From the NCBI GenBank assembly GCA_902797995.1, contig CADBUX010000006.1, positions 1 to 46,268 on the forward strand: a stretch of DNA of 46,268 nt, written 5' to 3'. This stretch comes from an uncultured Erysipelotrichaceae bacterium (GTDB lineage Bacteria; Bacillota_I; Bacilli_A; RF39; UBA660). A program made the translations under genes and the position numbers. The stretch's first letter is position 1. Each line of letters begins with the position of its first letter. Below are positions 40,047 to 46,268 of the stretch, in pieces. The notes below the pieces were generated by a model. That model was not told the DNA's origin. It worked only from the letters and a program-made list of their open reading frames with translations, and did no database searches.

Positions 40047-40481
40047 ATGAATGAAGAAAATATAAATAAAGTAATACTATCAGGACATATTAATGTCATA
40101 ACAGATAATAATGATAAGTACATAAAGTTTGGATTAGTTAGTAAAAGATATAATAATATAAATGGATTACCAATTTATACAAGCTTAAACATAGAAAGAG
40201 ATCTTTATAACATATATAAGGATCTTTTTATTTGTAATAATTTTATATATGTAAATGGTTATATGAACTCTTATTTAGATAACAAAAAGAAAGTTCATAA
40301 CTATATAACAGTACTAGATGTATCCGATAATAGAGAAGATATTATAGATGGAAGAAAATACCCGCATATTAGATATGATGAAGATGGAACTATGGTTTGG
40401 AATGGGAAAAGATGTGAAGCAACACCTATGAATCCAGAAGAAGAACAAGAATTAAAGGAAATGTTAGCAAAATACGCATAA
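40047..40481 (+). CDS. SSB-like OB-fold protein
   Basis: A 144-residue protein. The ATG at 40047 is chosen over an in-frame TTG at 40041. NKVILSGHINVITDNNDKYI, then IYTSLNIERDLYN and IYVNGYMNSYLDNKKKVHNY with ITVLDVS, follow the strand order of single-stranded DNA-binding proteins. The C-terminal 50 residues are acidic and end EEEQELKEMLAKYA rather than the usual DDDIPF tip. Similar proteins are common in the replication modules of integrative elements. Confidence 0.72.
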   Translation: MNEENINKVILSGHINVITDNNDKYIKFGLVSKRYNNINGLPIYTSLNIERDLYNIYKDLFICNNFIYVNGYMNSYLDNKKKVHNYITVLDVSDNREDIIDGRKYPHIRYDEDGTMVWNGKRCEATPMNPEEEQELKEMLAKYA

Positions 40482-40498
40482 GTAAAGGGGGACCTAGC

Positions 40499-40567
40499 AT
40501 GAAATACAAAAGATTACAAAATAATTATAGAAATAGAGCATATAGCTTAACTAGAGGTGCACTATGA
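40499..40567 (+). CDS. Possible 22-residue peptide
   Basis: MKYKRLQNNYRNRAYSLTRG... is preceded by AAGGGGG and overlaps the next small gene by four bases (ATGA). Such coupling suggests real translation. Very basic; function unknown. Confidence 0.4.
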   Translation: MKYKRLQNNYRNRAYSLTRGAL

Positions 40568-40719
40568 ACAAAGAATATAAAGTGAGAAATATTTTTAATA
40601 ATGAAGGAAGAACATTAAATGATTTGATATGTTCATTTTTTTTATCTTTTTTAGAAGAAATCCAAAATAATACCGAATTTAATGATATAATGAATTCGGA
40701 TATAACCTTAAACTTATAG
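40564..40719 (+). CDS. Small protein before the recombinase
   Basis: A 51-residue protein reading MNKEYKVRNIFNNEGRTLND, then a hydrophobic ICSFFLSFLEE and an acidic end. The stop is 9 nt before the recombinase ATG. Short proteins of this type often precede serine recombinases in Firmicutes elements. A directionality or regulatory role is only a guess. Confidence 0.5.
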   Translation: MNKEYKVRNIFNNEGRTLNDLICSFFLSFLEEIQNNTEFNDIMNSDITLNL

Positions 40720-40728
40720 AGGAGGCTT

Positions 40729-42312
40729 ATGAAGACTGAAGACTATAAGGTAGGTATATATTTAAGATTATCTAGAGAAGATGAAAGGTTAGGTGAAAGC
40801 GGTAGTATATCAAATCAAAGGGAGTTACTCCTTAACTATATAAGAGATAATAATTTATTGTTTGTAGATGAATACATAGATGATGGTGTATCAGGAACAA
40901 CATTTGATAGAAAAGGCTTTAATAGAATGATTAAAGACTGTGAAAACAAAAGAATAAATATGGTAATTACCAAAGATACATCTCGTTTAGGGCGTGATCA
41001 TATAGAGTTTGGAAGATATGTAGAAAGATATTTTCCAGAAAATGGTATTAGATATGTAGCAGTAAACGATGGAATAGATACAGAGAAAAACTCATCTGCA
41101 AATGATATGCTAGTATTTAAAAGTGCATTTAATGATATGTATGTAAAAGATATTTCTAATAAATTAAGAAGTTCATTATATACAAAGAAAAGAAATGGTC
41201 ATTTTGTAGGAGCTTATGCACCATATGGATATAAGAAAAATGAAGAAAACAAACATGAACTTTTAATAGATGAAGAAGCAGCTTGTGTAGTAAGAAGAAT
41301 ATTTAATATGTTTATAAATGGAATATCAATACATAAGATATGTGATATTTTAACAAAAGAAAATATTCCAACACCAAGTATGCATAAAAATATGAAGTTA
41401 GGACAAAACAATATCCATTATGGAGTATGGGCAACAAGAACAGTAAATGATTTATTAAAGAATCCTACATACATAGGAAACTTAGCACAGTGTAAACAAA
41501 AGAAAATAAACTATAAGTCTAAAAAAAGAATTCATAACAAACAAGAAAACTGGATTATTTCAGAAAACTCAGTTATTCCAATAATTGATAAAGAAACATT
41601 TGAACTAGCACAAAATATCTTTAAAAGTAATAAGTATCGTAGTGGTAAAAATACAATTACTGATAACCTTTTGCTAAGAGGATTAGTGTTTTGTAAAGAA
41701 TGTAATCATACAATAGGTTTTAGAGCACATAAACAAGTAACTAAAAAGTGTGGTGAAGTAACACGAATATATGGCAATTGTAACTATTGGGCTAAAAGAA
41801 AACAACAAAAAGTATGTACTCCACACAGTATTAAGTATAATGACATTGAAAATATCGTTTTAAATAACTTAAGAGATATGTGCAAAAAGTATATAAATGA
41901 AAAGGAATTAGAAAGTGCTTTTAAAAATACTGACAAACTTAACAAGAAAAAAGAAAGCATAAAACATGAAATAATCAAATTAGATAACGATAATGAAATA
42001 ATTAATAAAAAGATAGACTTATGTTACAATGATAAACTCGAAGGCAATATTACACTTGAAATGTATAAAAGAACTTATAATAAGTTTATATTAGAAATAA
42101 ATGAAAACAATAAAAAGAAAGAAAAGCTTTTAAAAACATTATCTGATATAGAAAATAAGAAAAATGAAAATAGTAATAATTATACTAATAAGATTAAAGA
42201 ATTTCTTAAAATGGATAATCCCTCAAGATCACTTATATCAAGTCTTGTTGAAAAAATAGAAATAGATGAAGATAATAATATAGATATATACTATAAATTT
42301 AGGTTAATTTAA
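40729..42312 (+). CDS. Large serine recombinase (element integrase)
   Basis: A 527-residue TnpX/TndX-type recombinase that should integrate and excise the island. The catalytic domain begins GIYLRLSREDERLGESGSIS with Ser15; DDGVSGTTFDRKGF, TKDTSRLGRDH and the long E helix KDISNKLRSSLYTKK follow. The recombinase domain contains NIPTPS and NDLLKNPTYIGNLAQ. A zinc ribbon has CKECNHTIGF and a second Cys pair near CNYWAKRK ... VCTP. A coiled coil occupies about residues 400-490. GGAGG precedes the ATG. It is the last gene of the operon under leader B and 1.5 kb from attR. Crossing over at GT agrees with the family's 2-nt central overlap. Confidence 0.95.
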   Translation: MKTEDYKVGIYLRLSREDERLGESGSISNQRELLLNYIRDNNLLFVDEYIDDGVSGTTFDRKGFNRMIKDCENKRINMVITKDTSRLGRDHIEFGRYVERYFPENGIRYVAVNDGIDTEKNSSANDMLVFKSAFNDMYVKDISNKLRSSLYTKKRNGHFVGAYAPYGYKKNEENKHELLIDEEAACVVRRIFNMFINGISIHKICDILTKENIPTPSMHKNMKLGQNNIHYGVWATRTVNDLLKNPTYIGNLAQCKQKKINYKSKKRIHNKQENWIISENSVIPIIDKETFELAQNIFKSNKYRSGKNTITDNLLLRGLVFCKECNHTIGFRAHKQVTKKCGEVTRIYGNCNYWAKRKQQKVCTPHSIKYNDIENIVLNNLRDMCKKYINEKELESAFKNTDKLNKKKESIKHEIIKLDNDNEIINKKIDLCYNDKLEGNITLEMYKRTYNKFILEINENNKKKEKLLKTLSDIENKKNENSNNYTNKIKEFLKMDNPSRSLISSLVEKIEIDEDNNIDIYYKFRLI

Positions 42313-42403
42313 GAAGGAGGAGTTTAGAGAAATAAAAAAATAGTTAATTGGATAGTATTACTAACCAGTTGAAAAATGAAAGTTAAACTAAGAAGAAACA
42401 GGG

Positions 42404-42520
42404 TGCACGAAAATATCGTGCAACTGAAATCAGAATCTTTAAAAGATGGAAATAATAATTAGCTCGCGCACTAGACACAGAAGGAATATTTAGACTTATT
42501 AAGTCTGTTCCAAGTTCCTT
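42404..42520 (+). repeat. Hairpins between recombinase and kinase genes
   Basis: TGCACGA/TCGTGCA (42404-42410 with 42416-42422) is one stem. A second, AAGGAA (42481-42486) with TTCCTT (42515-42520), encloses a perfect AGACTT/AAGTCT (42492-42497 with 42501-42506). They occupy the 285-nt gap 42313-42597. The second may end the recombinase transcript, though its U-run is short; the GC-rich patch GCTCGCGCAC between them is unusual for the region. Confidence 0.6.
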
Positions 42521-42539
42521 TTAATGTATCTCAATTAGG

Positions 42540-42568
42540 TTGTATAAATACCTTAAAAATGGTATAAT
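42540..42568 (+). promoter_or_regulatory. Promoter of the HipA-like gene
   Basis: TTGTAT (42540-42545), 17-nt spacer and TATAAT (42563-42568), 29 nt before the ATG, which has an AAGAGGTGG site. Confidence 0.82.
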
Positions 42569-42597
42569 ATATACATAAAAAAAGAGGTGGTAATCCA

Positions 42598-43788
42598 ATG
42601 AAATGTATACTTATGAATAAGAATACCGAAGTTTTAGTAGCAGATTACGATGATGCGGTTAAAGCGTTTACTAGAATATATGAAGTAAAGAATATTGAAT
42701 ATGCTCCATATATATTGAGAAGTTTTTATGAAGAAACTGATTTTAATAATAACCCACTTAGAACTAATTTAAGTGAATGGTTTAAAGGTAGAGGAATACC
42801 TTCTTGGAGAGATAAACTAGATTTGCTTTTAAATAGGCTAAATATACATACACCTACTGAATTATTAGATAAAGCCTTTGGATTATCATTATCAGATCAA
42901 TATTGGATTAAGCCATATGATTTGGATATAAAATATGATGATATTAATTTCTTCGATCATGACTTTGACTATTCAGAGTTTATGGAAGCATCACTATCTT
43001 TAAATAGTAAAACAATAACAAAGGAAGCATCTTTAAAAACTCCAAACAATACCACAGATGGAATGCTTAAAAAAGCATGGATAATTGAAGATGGTACAAG
43101 ATATTTATTAAAAGGTGGATATAAAAATGAAATATTACAACCATTTAATGAAGTACTAGCAAGTATGATTTGTGATCGTCTTGGTTTTGATCATGTAACT
43201 TATACTTTAGATACATACAAAGATATGGTTGTATCAAAATGCCCATGTTTTATAAATAAAGATACTGAACTTGTTACAGCTTATCAAATAAGAAATAATA
43301 TGAAAAGACACGATAATACTCTAGACTACGAAGATTACATTAAAGAATTAGAATCCCATGGAATTGAAAATGCACGTGAAAAACTAGAAAACATGTATAT
43401 CTTAGATTTTATAATTATGAATGAAGATAGACACTTAAATAACTTTGGTATTATAAGAGATGTTAATAACCTAAAATGGCTTGATATATGTCCAATATTT
43501 GATAACGGACAAAGTCTTAACATCCCATACTATGATGAAGATGAAGTAATAATAAGTGGACATGGAAGACTATTTTATGAAGTAAAACCCTTTGATGAAA
43601 TAATAAAAATTGTTAAAAATCCAAAAAGAATAGATATATCTAAACTTGAAGATATTCCTGAAGAATTTGATAAACTGCTTCACAAATACCAAAAAATAAC
43701 TCACATATCAGATAAAAGAATATATAGATTATGTGCAATTTTACAAAGACAAATAAATAAGTTAAAAGAACTAATAGAACAAAGTTAA
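42598..43788 (+). CDS. Solitary HipA-like kinase
   Basis: A 396-residue protein. The second half shows a HipA/PI3K-like kinase core: DGMLKKAWII followed by RYLLKGG (ATP-binding Lys), FNEVLASMICDRLG, the catalytic MNEDRHLNNFG with Asp277, and CPIFDNGQSL with metal-binding Asp302. The N-terminal 120 residues are of another type, with LSEWFKGRGIPSWRDKLD. HipA toxins phosphorylate aminoacyl-tRNA synthetases or translation factors and are usually paired with HipB. No HipB is adjacent here. It has its own promoter and lies last in the element, beside attR, a typical place for a maintenance or defence gene. Confidence 0.8.
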   Translation: MKCILMNKNTEVLVADYDDAVKAFTRIYEVKNIEYAPYILRSFYEETDFNNNPLRTNLSEWFKGRGIPSWRDKLDLLLNRLNIHTPTELLDKAFGLSLSDQYWIKPYDLDIKYDDINFFDHDFDYSEFMEASLSLNSKTITKEASLKTPNNTTDGMLKKAWIIEDGTRYLLKGGYKNEILQPFNEVLASMICDRLGFDHVTYTLDTYKDMVVSKCPCFINKDTELVTAYQIRNNMKRHDNTLDYEDYIKELESHGIENAREKLENMYILDFIIMNEDRHLNNFGIIRDVNNLKWLDICPIFDNGQSLNIPYYDEDEVIISGHGRLFYEVKPFDEIIKIVKNPKRIDISKLEDIPEEFDKLLHKYQKITHISDKRIYRLCAILQRQINKLKELIEQS

Positions 43789-43818
43789 ATAATAAAATAC
43801 TATATAATAATGAAAGAA

Positions 43819-43879
43819 AAATTTAAAACTCTTGTGTGTCAGGGTAATAACGCCATCATTAAACAAGAGTTTTAAATTT
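43819..43879. repeat. 17-bp perfect inverted repeat straddling attR
   Basis: AAATTTAAAACTCTTGT (43819-43835, element side) is the exact complement of ACAAGAGTTTTAAATTT (43863-43879), which lies in the host lipoprotein gene and encodes NKSFKF. The 27-nt loop contains the crossover GT. One arm belongs to the element and the other to the host, so the hairpin exists only in the integrated state. Confidence 0.9.
43831..43853 (+). other. attR, right junction of the element
   Basis: Element sequence CTTGTGTGTCAGG, the shared GT (43844-43845), then host AATAACGCC. Joining the host halves gives TTTAT-GT-AATAACGCC, coding Y-V-I-T-P in frame. Confidence 0.85.
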
Positions 43880-44791
43880 CAAAGTGATTGGCCAAACAAT
43901 AATTCTCAAAGTTATTTACTAGATTCTGTAGCAAATGATTTAAAAGATGACAGTGCTTATAAATTTACACAAAAAGATAAAGATTACATTTTTACTACAA
44001 AAACAAATTATCCTAACAATCCAAAATACGTAAAACAAAATATCACACTAGATAAAAATCAAAAACTAAAAAAAGTAGAAGTTCAAGATGAGCAAGGAAG
44101 AACGTATATAGAATTTAATGTATCAAAAATTGATAACAAAGCAAAATTCGATGATAATCAGTTTAACTTAGATGAGCTAACAAAGAACTTTGCTCCAGCA
44201 CAAGATAATCAAAAAAATCAAACTAAAAACCAAAACCAAAATAATAGTTCTAGTAATAGTACTCAAAATAATAATAATACAGAAAACACAAATGCTAATT
44301 TAGATGAACAAAGCAATACATCAGAAAAACCAAGTACAGATCAAAATACTAATAGCGATAATCAAACAACTAACCAAGAACAAAAGAATAATCAAACAAA
44401 CACTAATGATAATTCACAAAATAATAATACAAGTACTACATCTAAAATAGATGAAAATGTATTTCCATTATATTTACCAACTAATACATCATTATCAGAT
44501 AAAGAAGTAATAGAAACTTCTAGCGGCCAAAGAGTAATAATGACTTTCTCAGGAGATAATCCATTTGTGTTAGTAGAGGAAACTATCAAACCTTCAGAAA
44601 ATCTTGAAATAATTCCAACTTATGGAGAACCATTCATGTTAATAGATACTGTTGGATCATTAACAGATACATCCTATACATGGACAAGTAACGGAGTAGA
44701 ATACTACATAGTATCTGATCAAATGAATAAACACGAACTTTTAGAAGTAGCAAAATCTATAAATGTAGTATCTGCCATAAATCAAAAATAA
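43844..44791 (+). pseudogene. 3' fragment of the split lipoprotein gene
   Basis: Continues in frame the gene broken at 25058: VITPSLNKSFKFQSDWPNNN, then YLLDSVANDLKDD and FTTKTNYPNNPKYVKQNI (the LolA/GerS-like core). A long Asn/Gln/Thr/Ser-rich linker follows (about 44210-44450), then a C-terminal domain FPLYLPTNTSLSDKEVIETS ... GEPFMLIDTVGSLTD resembling DUF4367. No Shine-Dalgarno or good start exists at this end, so it should not be expressed while the element is present. Joined to 24780-25058 it gives 408 residues with no frameshift or stop. That lack of decay argues for recent or reversible insertion. Confidence 0.9.
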
Positions 44792-44814
44792 GAAACTTAA
44801 GTGTTTCTTTTTTT
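44791..44814 (+). terminator. Terminator of the lipoprotein gene
   Basis: AGAAAC (44791-44796) pairs with GTTTCT (44803-44808), then a T-run. The intact terminator supports the view that this gene was functional until insertion. Confidence 0.8.
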
Positions 44815-44823
44815 CTTTTAAAA

Positions 44824-44852
44824 TTGCAAAACTATAATAATTGTATTAAAAT
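44824..44852 (+). promoter_or_regulatory. Promoter of the S41 peptidase gene
   Basis: TTGCAA (44824-44829), 17-nt spacer and TAAAAT (44847-44852). Confidence 0.72.
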
Positions 44853-44894
44853 AGAATAGTAATAAAATAAAATGTACTAGTTAGAGGTGGCGAA

Positions 44895-46154
44895 ATGAAA
44901 AAGAAAAAAAATAAAACAAATAACAAACTATTAAAAAAACTAAAAAAACATTATTCAAAAATAGATTTAAGTAAGAAAAAATTTAATACATTAGAACTAA
45001 TACTTATCTTTATAATGGCTTTAGTATTCGGAGTATTAATTGGAGAAATGATTTATGGTGGTAATAAAAATTCAGTATCATTAACCTCAAACAACTATGC
45101 AGAAATAGATGAAATCAAAAGCACATATAATACAATTTTAAATGAATATATAAATAAAGTAGACAAAAAAACTTTAAAGGATGCTGCTATAAAAGGTATG
45201 TTCACTGTCTTAGGAGATAAACATTCAACATATTTTACACAAAAAGAAACAGAAAGCTTTCAAGATGAATTAAACGGTTATTTCTATGGACTAGGAACAA
45301 CTGTCTATCAACCAAAAGATGGGTTGGTTACTATAAATGAAGTGTATAAAGATTCACCTGCAGAAAAAGCCGGCTTAAAAAAAGGCGATCAATATTTAAA
45401 AATAAACGGCAAAGACGTAACAAAGCTAACATCAGAACAAATATCAGAAAGAATTAAGGGAACAAATGGCAAAGAATTTACCTTAACAATTAAAAGAAAT
45501 GACAAAGAGGTAAGTGTCAAAGTAACTACAGGAAAAGTAGCAATTCCATCAGTATCGTCTAAATTAATAACAAATAATAATAAAAAAATAGGTTACATAG
45601 AAATATCGATTTTTGCTAGTAATACTGATGAACAGTTAAAAGAAACCTTAAAAAATTTACAAAAAGATAACATAAAAGACTTGATAATAGATTTAAGATA
45701 TAATCAAGGAGGACAACTAGATACAGTTATTAATGTTGCAAGCGAGTTTTTAGATAAAAAAGTACCAATTATTCAAATATCTGATAAAAAAGCAACACAA
45801 ATTAGGTATTCAGAAGGTAACGATAATCCGAAGTATAATATTGTGGTTTTAATAAATGATGTTAGTGCTTCAGCATCAGAAGTTTTAGCGGCAGCATTAA
45901 ATGAACAATTAGGGGCTCCTTTAATAGGAACAACTACTTATGGAAAAGGCACTGTTCAAAAGACTAAAGAATTAACAGATGGCTCGTTAATTAAATATAC
46001 CATTGAAACATGGAAAACATCTAAAGGTAACAATATAGATAAAGTAGGCATAAAACCAACAATTAAAATTGAACAAAATAATAATTACTATAAAACAGGA
46101 AAAGATCAAGATGATGCCCAATTACAAAAAGCAATTGAAACTTTAAATAAGTAA
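44895..46154 (+). CDS. C-terminal processing peptidase (S41, CtpA/CtpB-like)
   Basis: A 419-residue membrane-anchored Ser/Lys protease. A 30-residue Lys-rich cytoplasmic start is followed by one membrane helix (LELILIFIMALVFGVLIGEM, about 36-55), a dimerising N-terminal domain, and a PDZ domain from about 138 (GLVTINEVYKDSPAEKAGLK, GDQYLKINGKDV). The S41 core has IDLRYNQGGQLD, the nucleophile region VSASASEVLAAAL and the general-base Lys in TTYGKGTVQ. CtpB in Bacillus cuts SpoIVFB-pathway components during sporulation, and others process cell-wall or signalling proteins; which role applies is not shown. It has its own promoter and terminator. Confidence 0.93.
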   Translation: MKKKKNKTNNKLLKKLKKHYSKIDLSKKKFNTLELILIFIMALVFGVLIGEMIYGGNKNSVSLTSNNYAEIDEIKSTYNTILNEYINKVDKKTLKDAAIKGMFTVLGDKHSTYFTQKETESFQDELNGYFYGLGTTVYQPKDGLVTINEVYKDSPAEKAGLKKGDQYLKINGKDVTKLTSEQISERIKGTNGKEFTLTIKRNDKEVSVKVTTGKVAIPSVSSKLITNNNKKIGYIEISIFASNTDEQLKETLKNLQKDNIKDLIIDLRYNQGGQLDTVINVASEFLDKKVPIIQISDKKATQIRYSEGNDNPKYNIVVLINDVSASASEVLAAALNEQLGAPLIGTTTYGKGTVQKTKELTDGSLIKYTIETWKTSKGNNIDKVGIKPTIKIEQNNNYYKTGKDQDDAQLQKAIETLNK

Positions 46155-46167
46155 CAATTGCTTTTTT
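46126..46167 (+). terminator. Terminator of the S41 peptidase gene
   Basis: AAAAAGCAATTG (46126-46137) pairs with CAATTGCTTTTT (46155-46166) over 17 nt. The left arm lies inside the coding region. Confidence 0.82.
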
Positions 46168-46205
46168 ACGGTGAAGTAAAGTAAATGTTGGAAAATTTTA
46201 AGAGA

Positions 46206-46238
46206 AAATACAAGTTATGTAATTAATTTGTATTTTTT
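46206..46238 (+). terminator. Second terminator-like hairpin at the window end
   Basis: AAATACAA (46206-46213) pairs with TTGTATTT (46228-46235), then T. It may serve a gene on either strand outside the window; nothing else is seen in 46168-46268. Confidence 0.6.
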
Positions 46239-46268
46239 ATATTCTTTTTGATAATATATAATCCAGTT

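Larger units (their letters stand above)
25059..43845 (+). mobile_element. 18.8-kb serine-recombinase genomic island
   Basis: The borders are fixed by three observations: the lipoprotein gene is interrupted and resumes in frame on the far side; both junctions carry GT at codon positions 1-2; and the two internal ends together give TTGTGTGT-CAGG-GT-GCAA-ACACACAA, a symmetric attP. One copy of GT plus the interior is 18,785 bp. The large serine recombinase is 1.5 kb from the right end. The element carries DNA-binding, replication-like (HTH, SSB-like) and cargo genes. I see no relaxase, coupling ATPase, type IV secretion or capsid gene, so it is either mobilised by another element, a phage satellite-like island, or a developmentally excised insertion. 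Confidence 0.9.

Noticed and set aside
43832-43843. TTG start for the lipoprotein 3' half
   Set aside because: These codons belong to the element end, with no Shine-Dalgarno; the frame is the continuation of a split gene.
1-46268. Mollicute genetic code (TGA as Trp), suggested by AT-richness
   Set aside because: TGA acts as stop in several genes (for example 35888-35890 and 32187-32189) and Trp is encoded by TGG throughout.

Overview
The window is AT-rich chromosomal DNA from a low-GC Gram-positive, endospore-forming bacterium. This follows from strong AAGGAGG ribosome sites, TTGACA/TATAAT promoters, U-tract terminators, Spo0A, a CotE-like coat protein, CdaA/CdaR, and an infC-rpmI-rplT operon with an L20-type leader. 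TGG encodes Trp and TGA is used as a stop, so the standard bacterial code applies. Gene order is unlike Bacillus or Clostridium (tsf next to frr with no pyrH, cdaA-cdaR with no glmM, rpsP-khpA with no rimM/trmD). Together with the divergent glycolytic genes this suggests an uncultured gut Bacilli-type lineage such as RF39 or an Erysipelotrichales relative; that placement is inference.

Layout of the core. 1-5.1 kb: an unknown exported protein, then infC-rpmI-rplT, rpsB-tsf and frr. L20 and S2 carry the same extra C-terminal helical domain on Lys/Glu-rich linkers. 5.2-8.4 kb: a structured leader, a TasA/camelysin-like secreted protein, its SipW-type signal peptidase and a DUF5305-like membrane protein, i.e. 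a surface-fibre locus. 8.5-17.3 kb: dinB under a LexA-like box, pgk with a TIM-barrel homologue that has lost the catalytic residues, spo0A with a perfect 0A box, an AAA_14/DUF4143-type ATPase, gpmI, a zincin-like protein and an ankyrin protein. 17.4-24.7 kb: miaB, cotE, rpsP-khpA, tRNA-Ala(TGC), two small helical coat-like proteins, glyA, cdaA-cdaR and a DUF378 protein.

Mobile element. An 18,785-bp element (about 25061-43845) sits inside a sporulation/germination-type lipoprotein gene. The 5' part of that gene is at 24780-25058 and the 3' part at 43844-44791. Both junctions share a GT dinucleotide at codon positions 1-2 of the same frame, so precise excision would restore a 408-codon gene reading Y-V-I-T-P-S across the joint. 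The element ends rebuild an attP with symmetric 8-bp arms, as expected for its large serine recombinase (40729-42312). Cargo includes a transglutaminase-fold membrane protein, a FemAB-like aminoacyltransferase, small DNA-binding proteins, an XRE repressor with a palindromic operator, a six-gene membrane/coiled-coil/nucleotidyltransferase cluster, a cation exchanger, an isochorismatase-like hydrolase, an ArpU-like regulator, an SSB-like protein and a solitary HipA-like kinase. No relaxase, type IV secretion or phage structural gene is visible.

Two near-identical 114-nt leaders (31016-31129 and 39377-39490), each with two consecutive terminator hairpins and preceded by ~61-nt repeat units, stand before the regulator genes and before the replication/integrase operon. 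They suggest one antitermination-type switch for both. A 17-bp perfect inverted repeat straddles attR, with one arm in the element and one in the host gene. The final gene is an S41 C-terminal processing peptidase.
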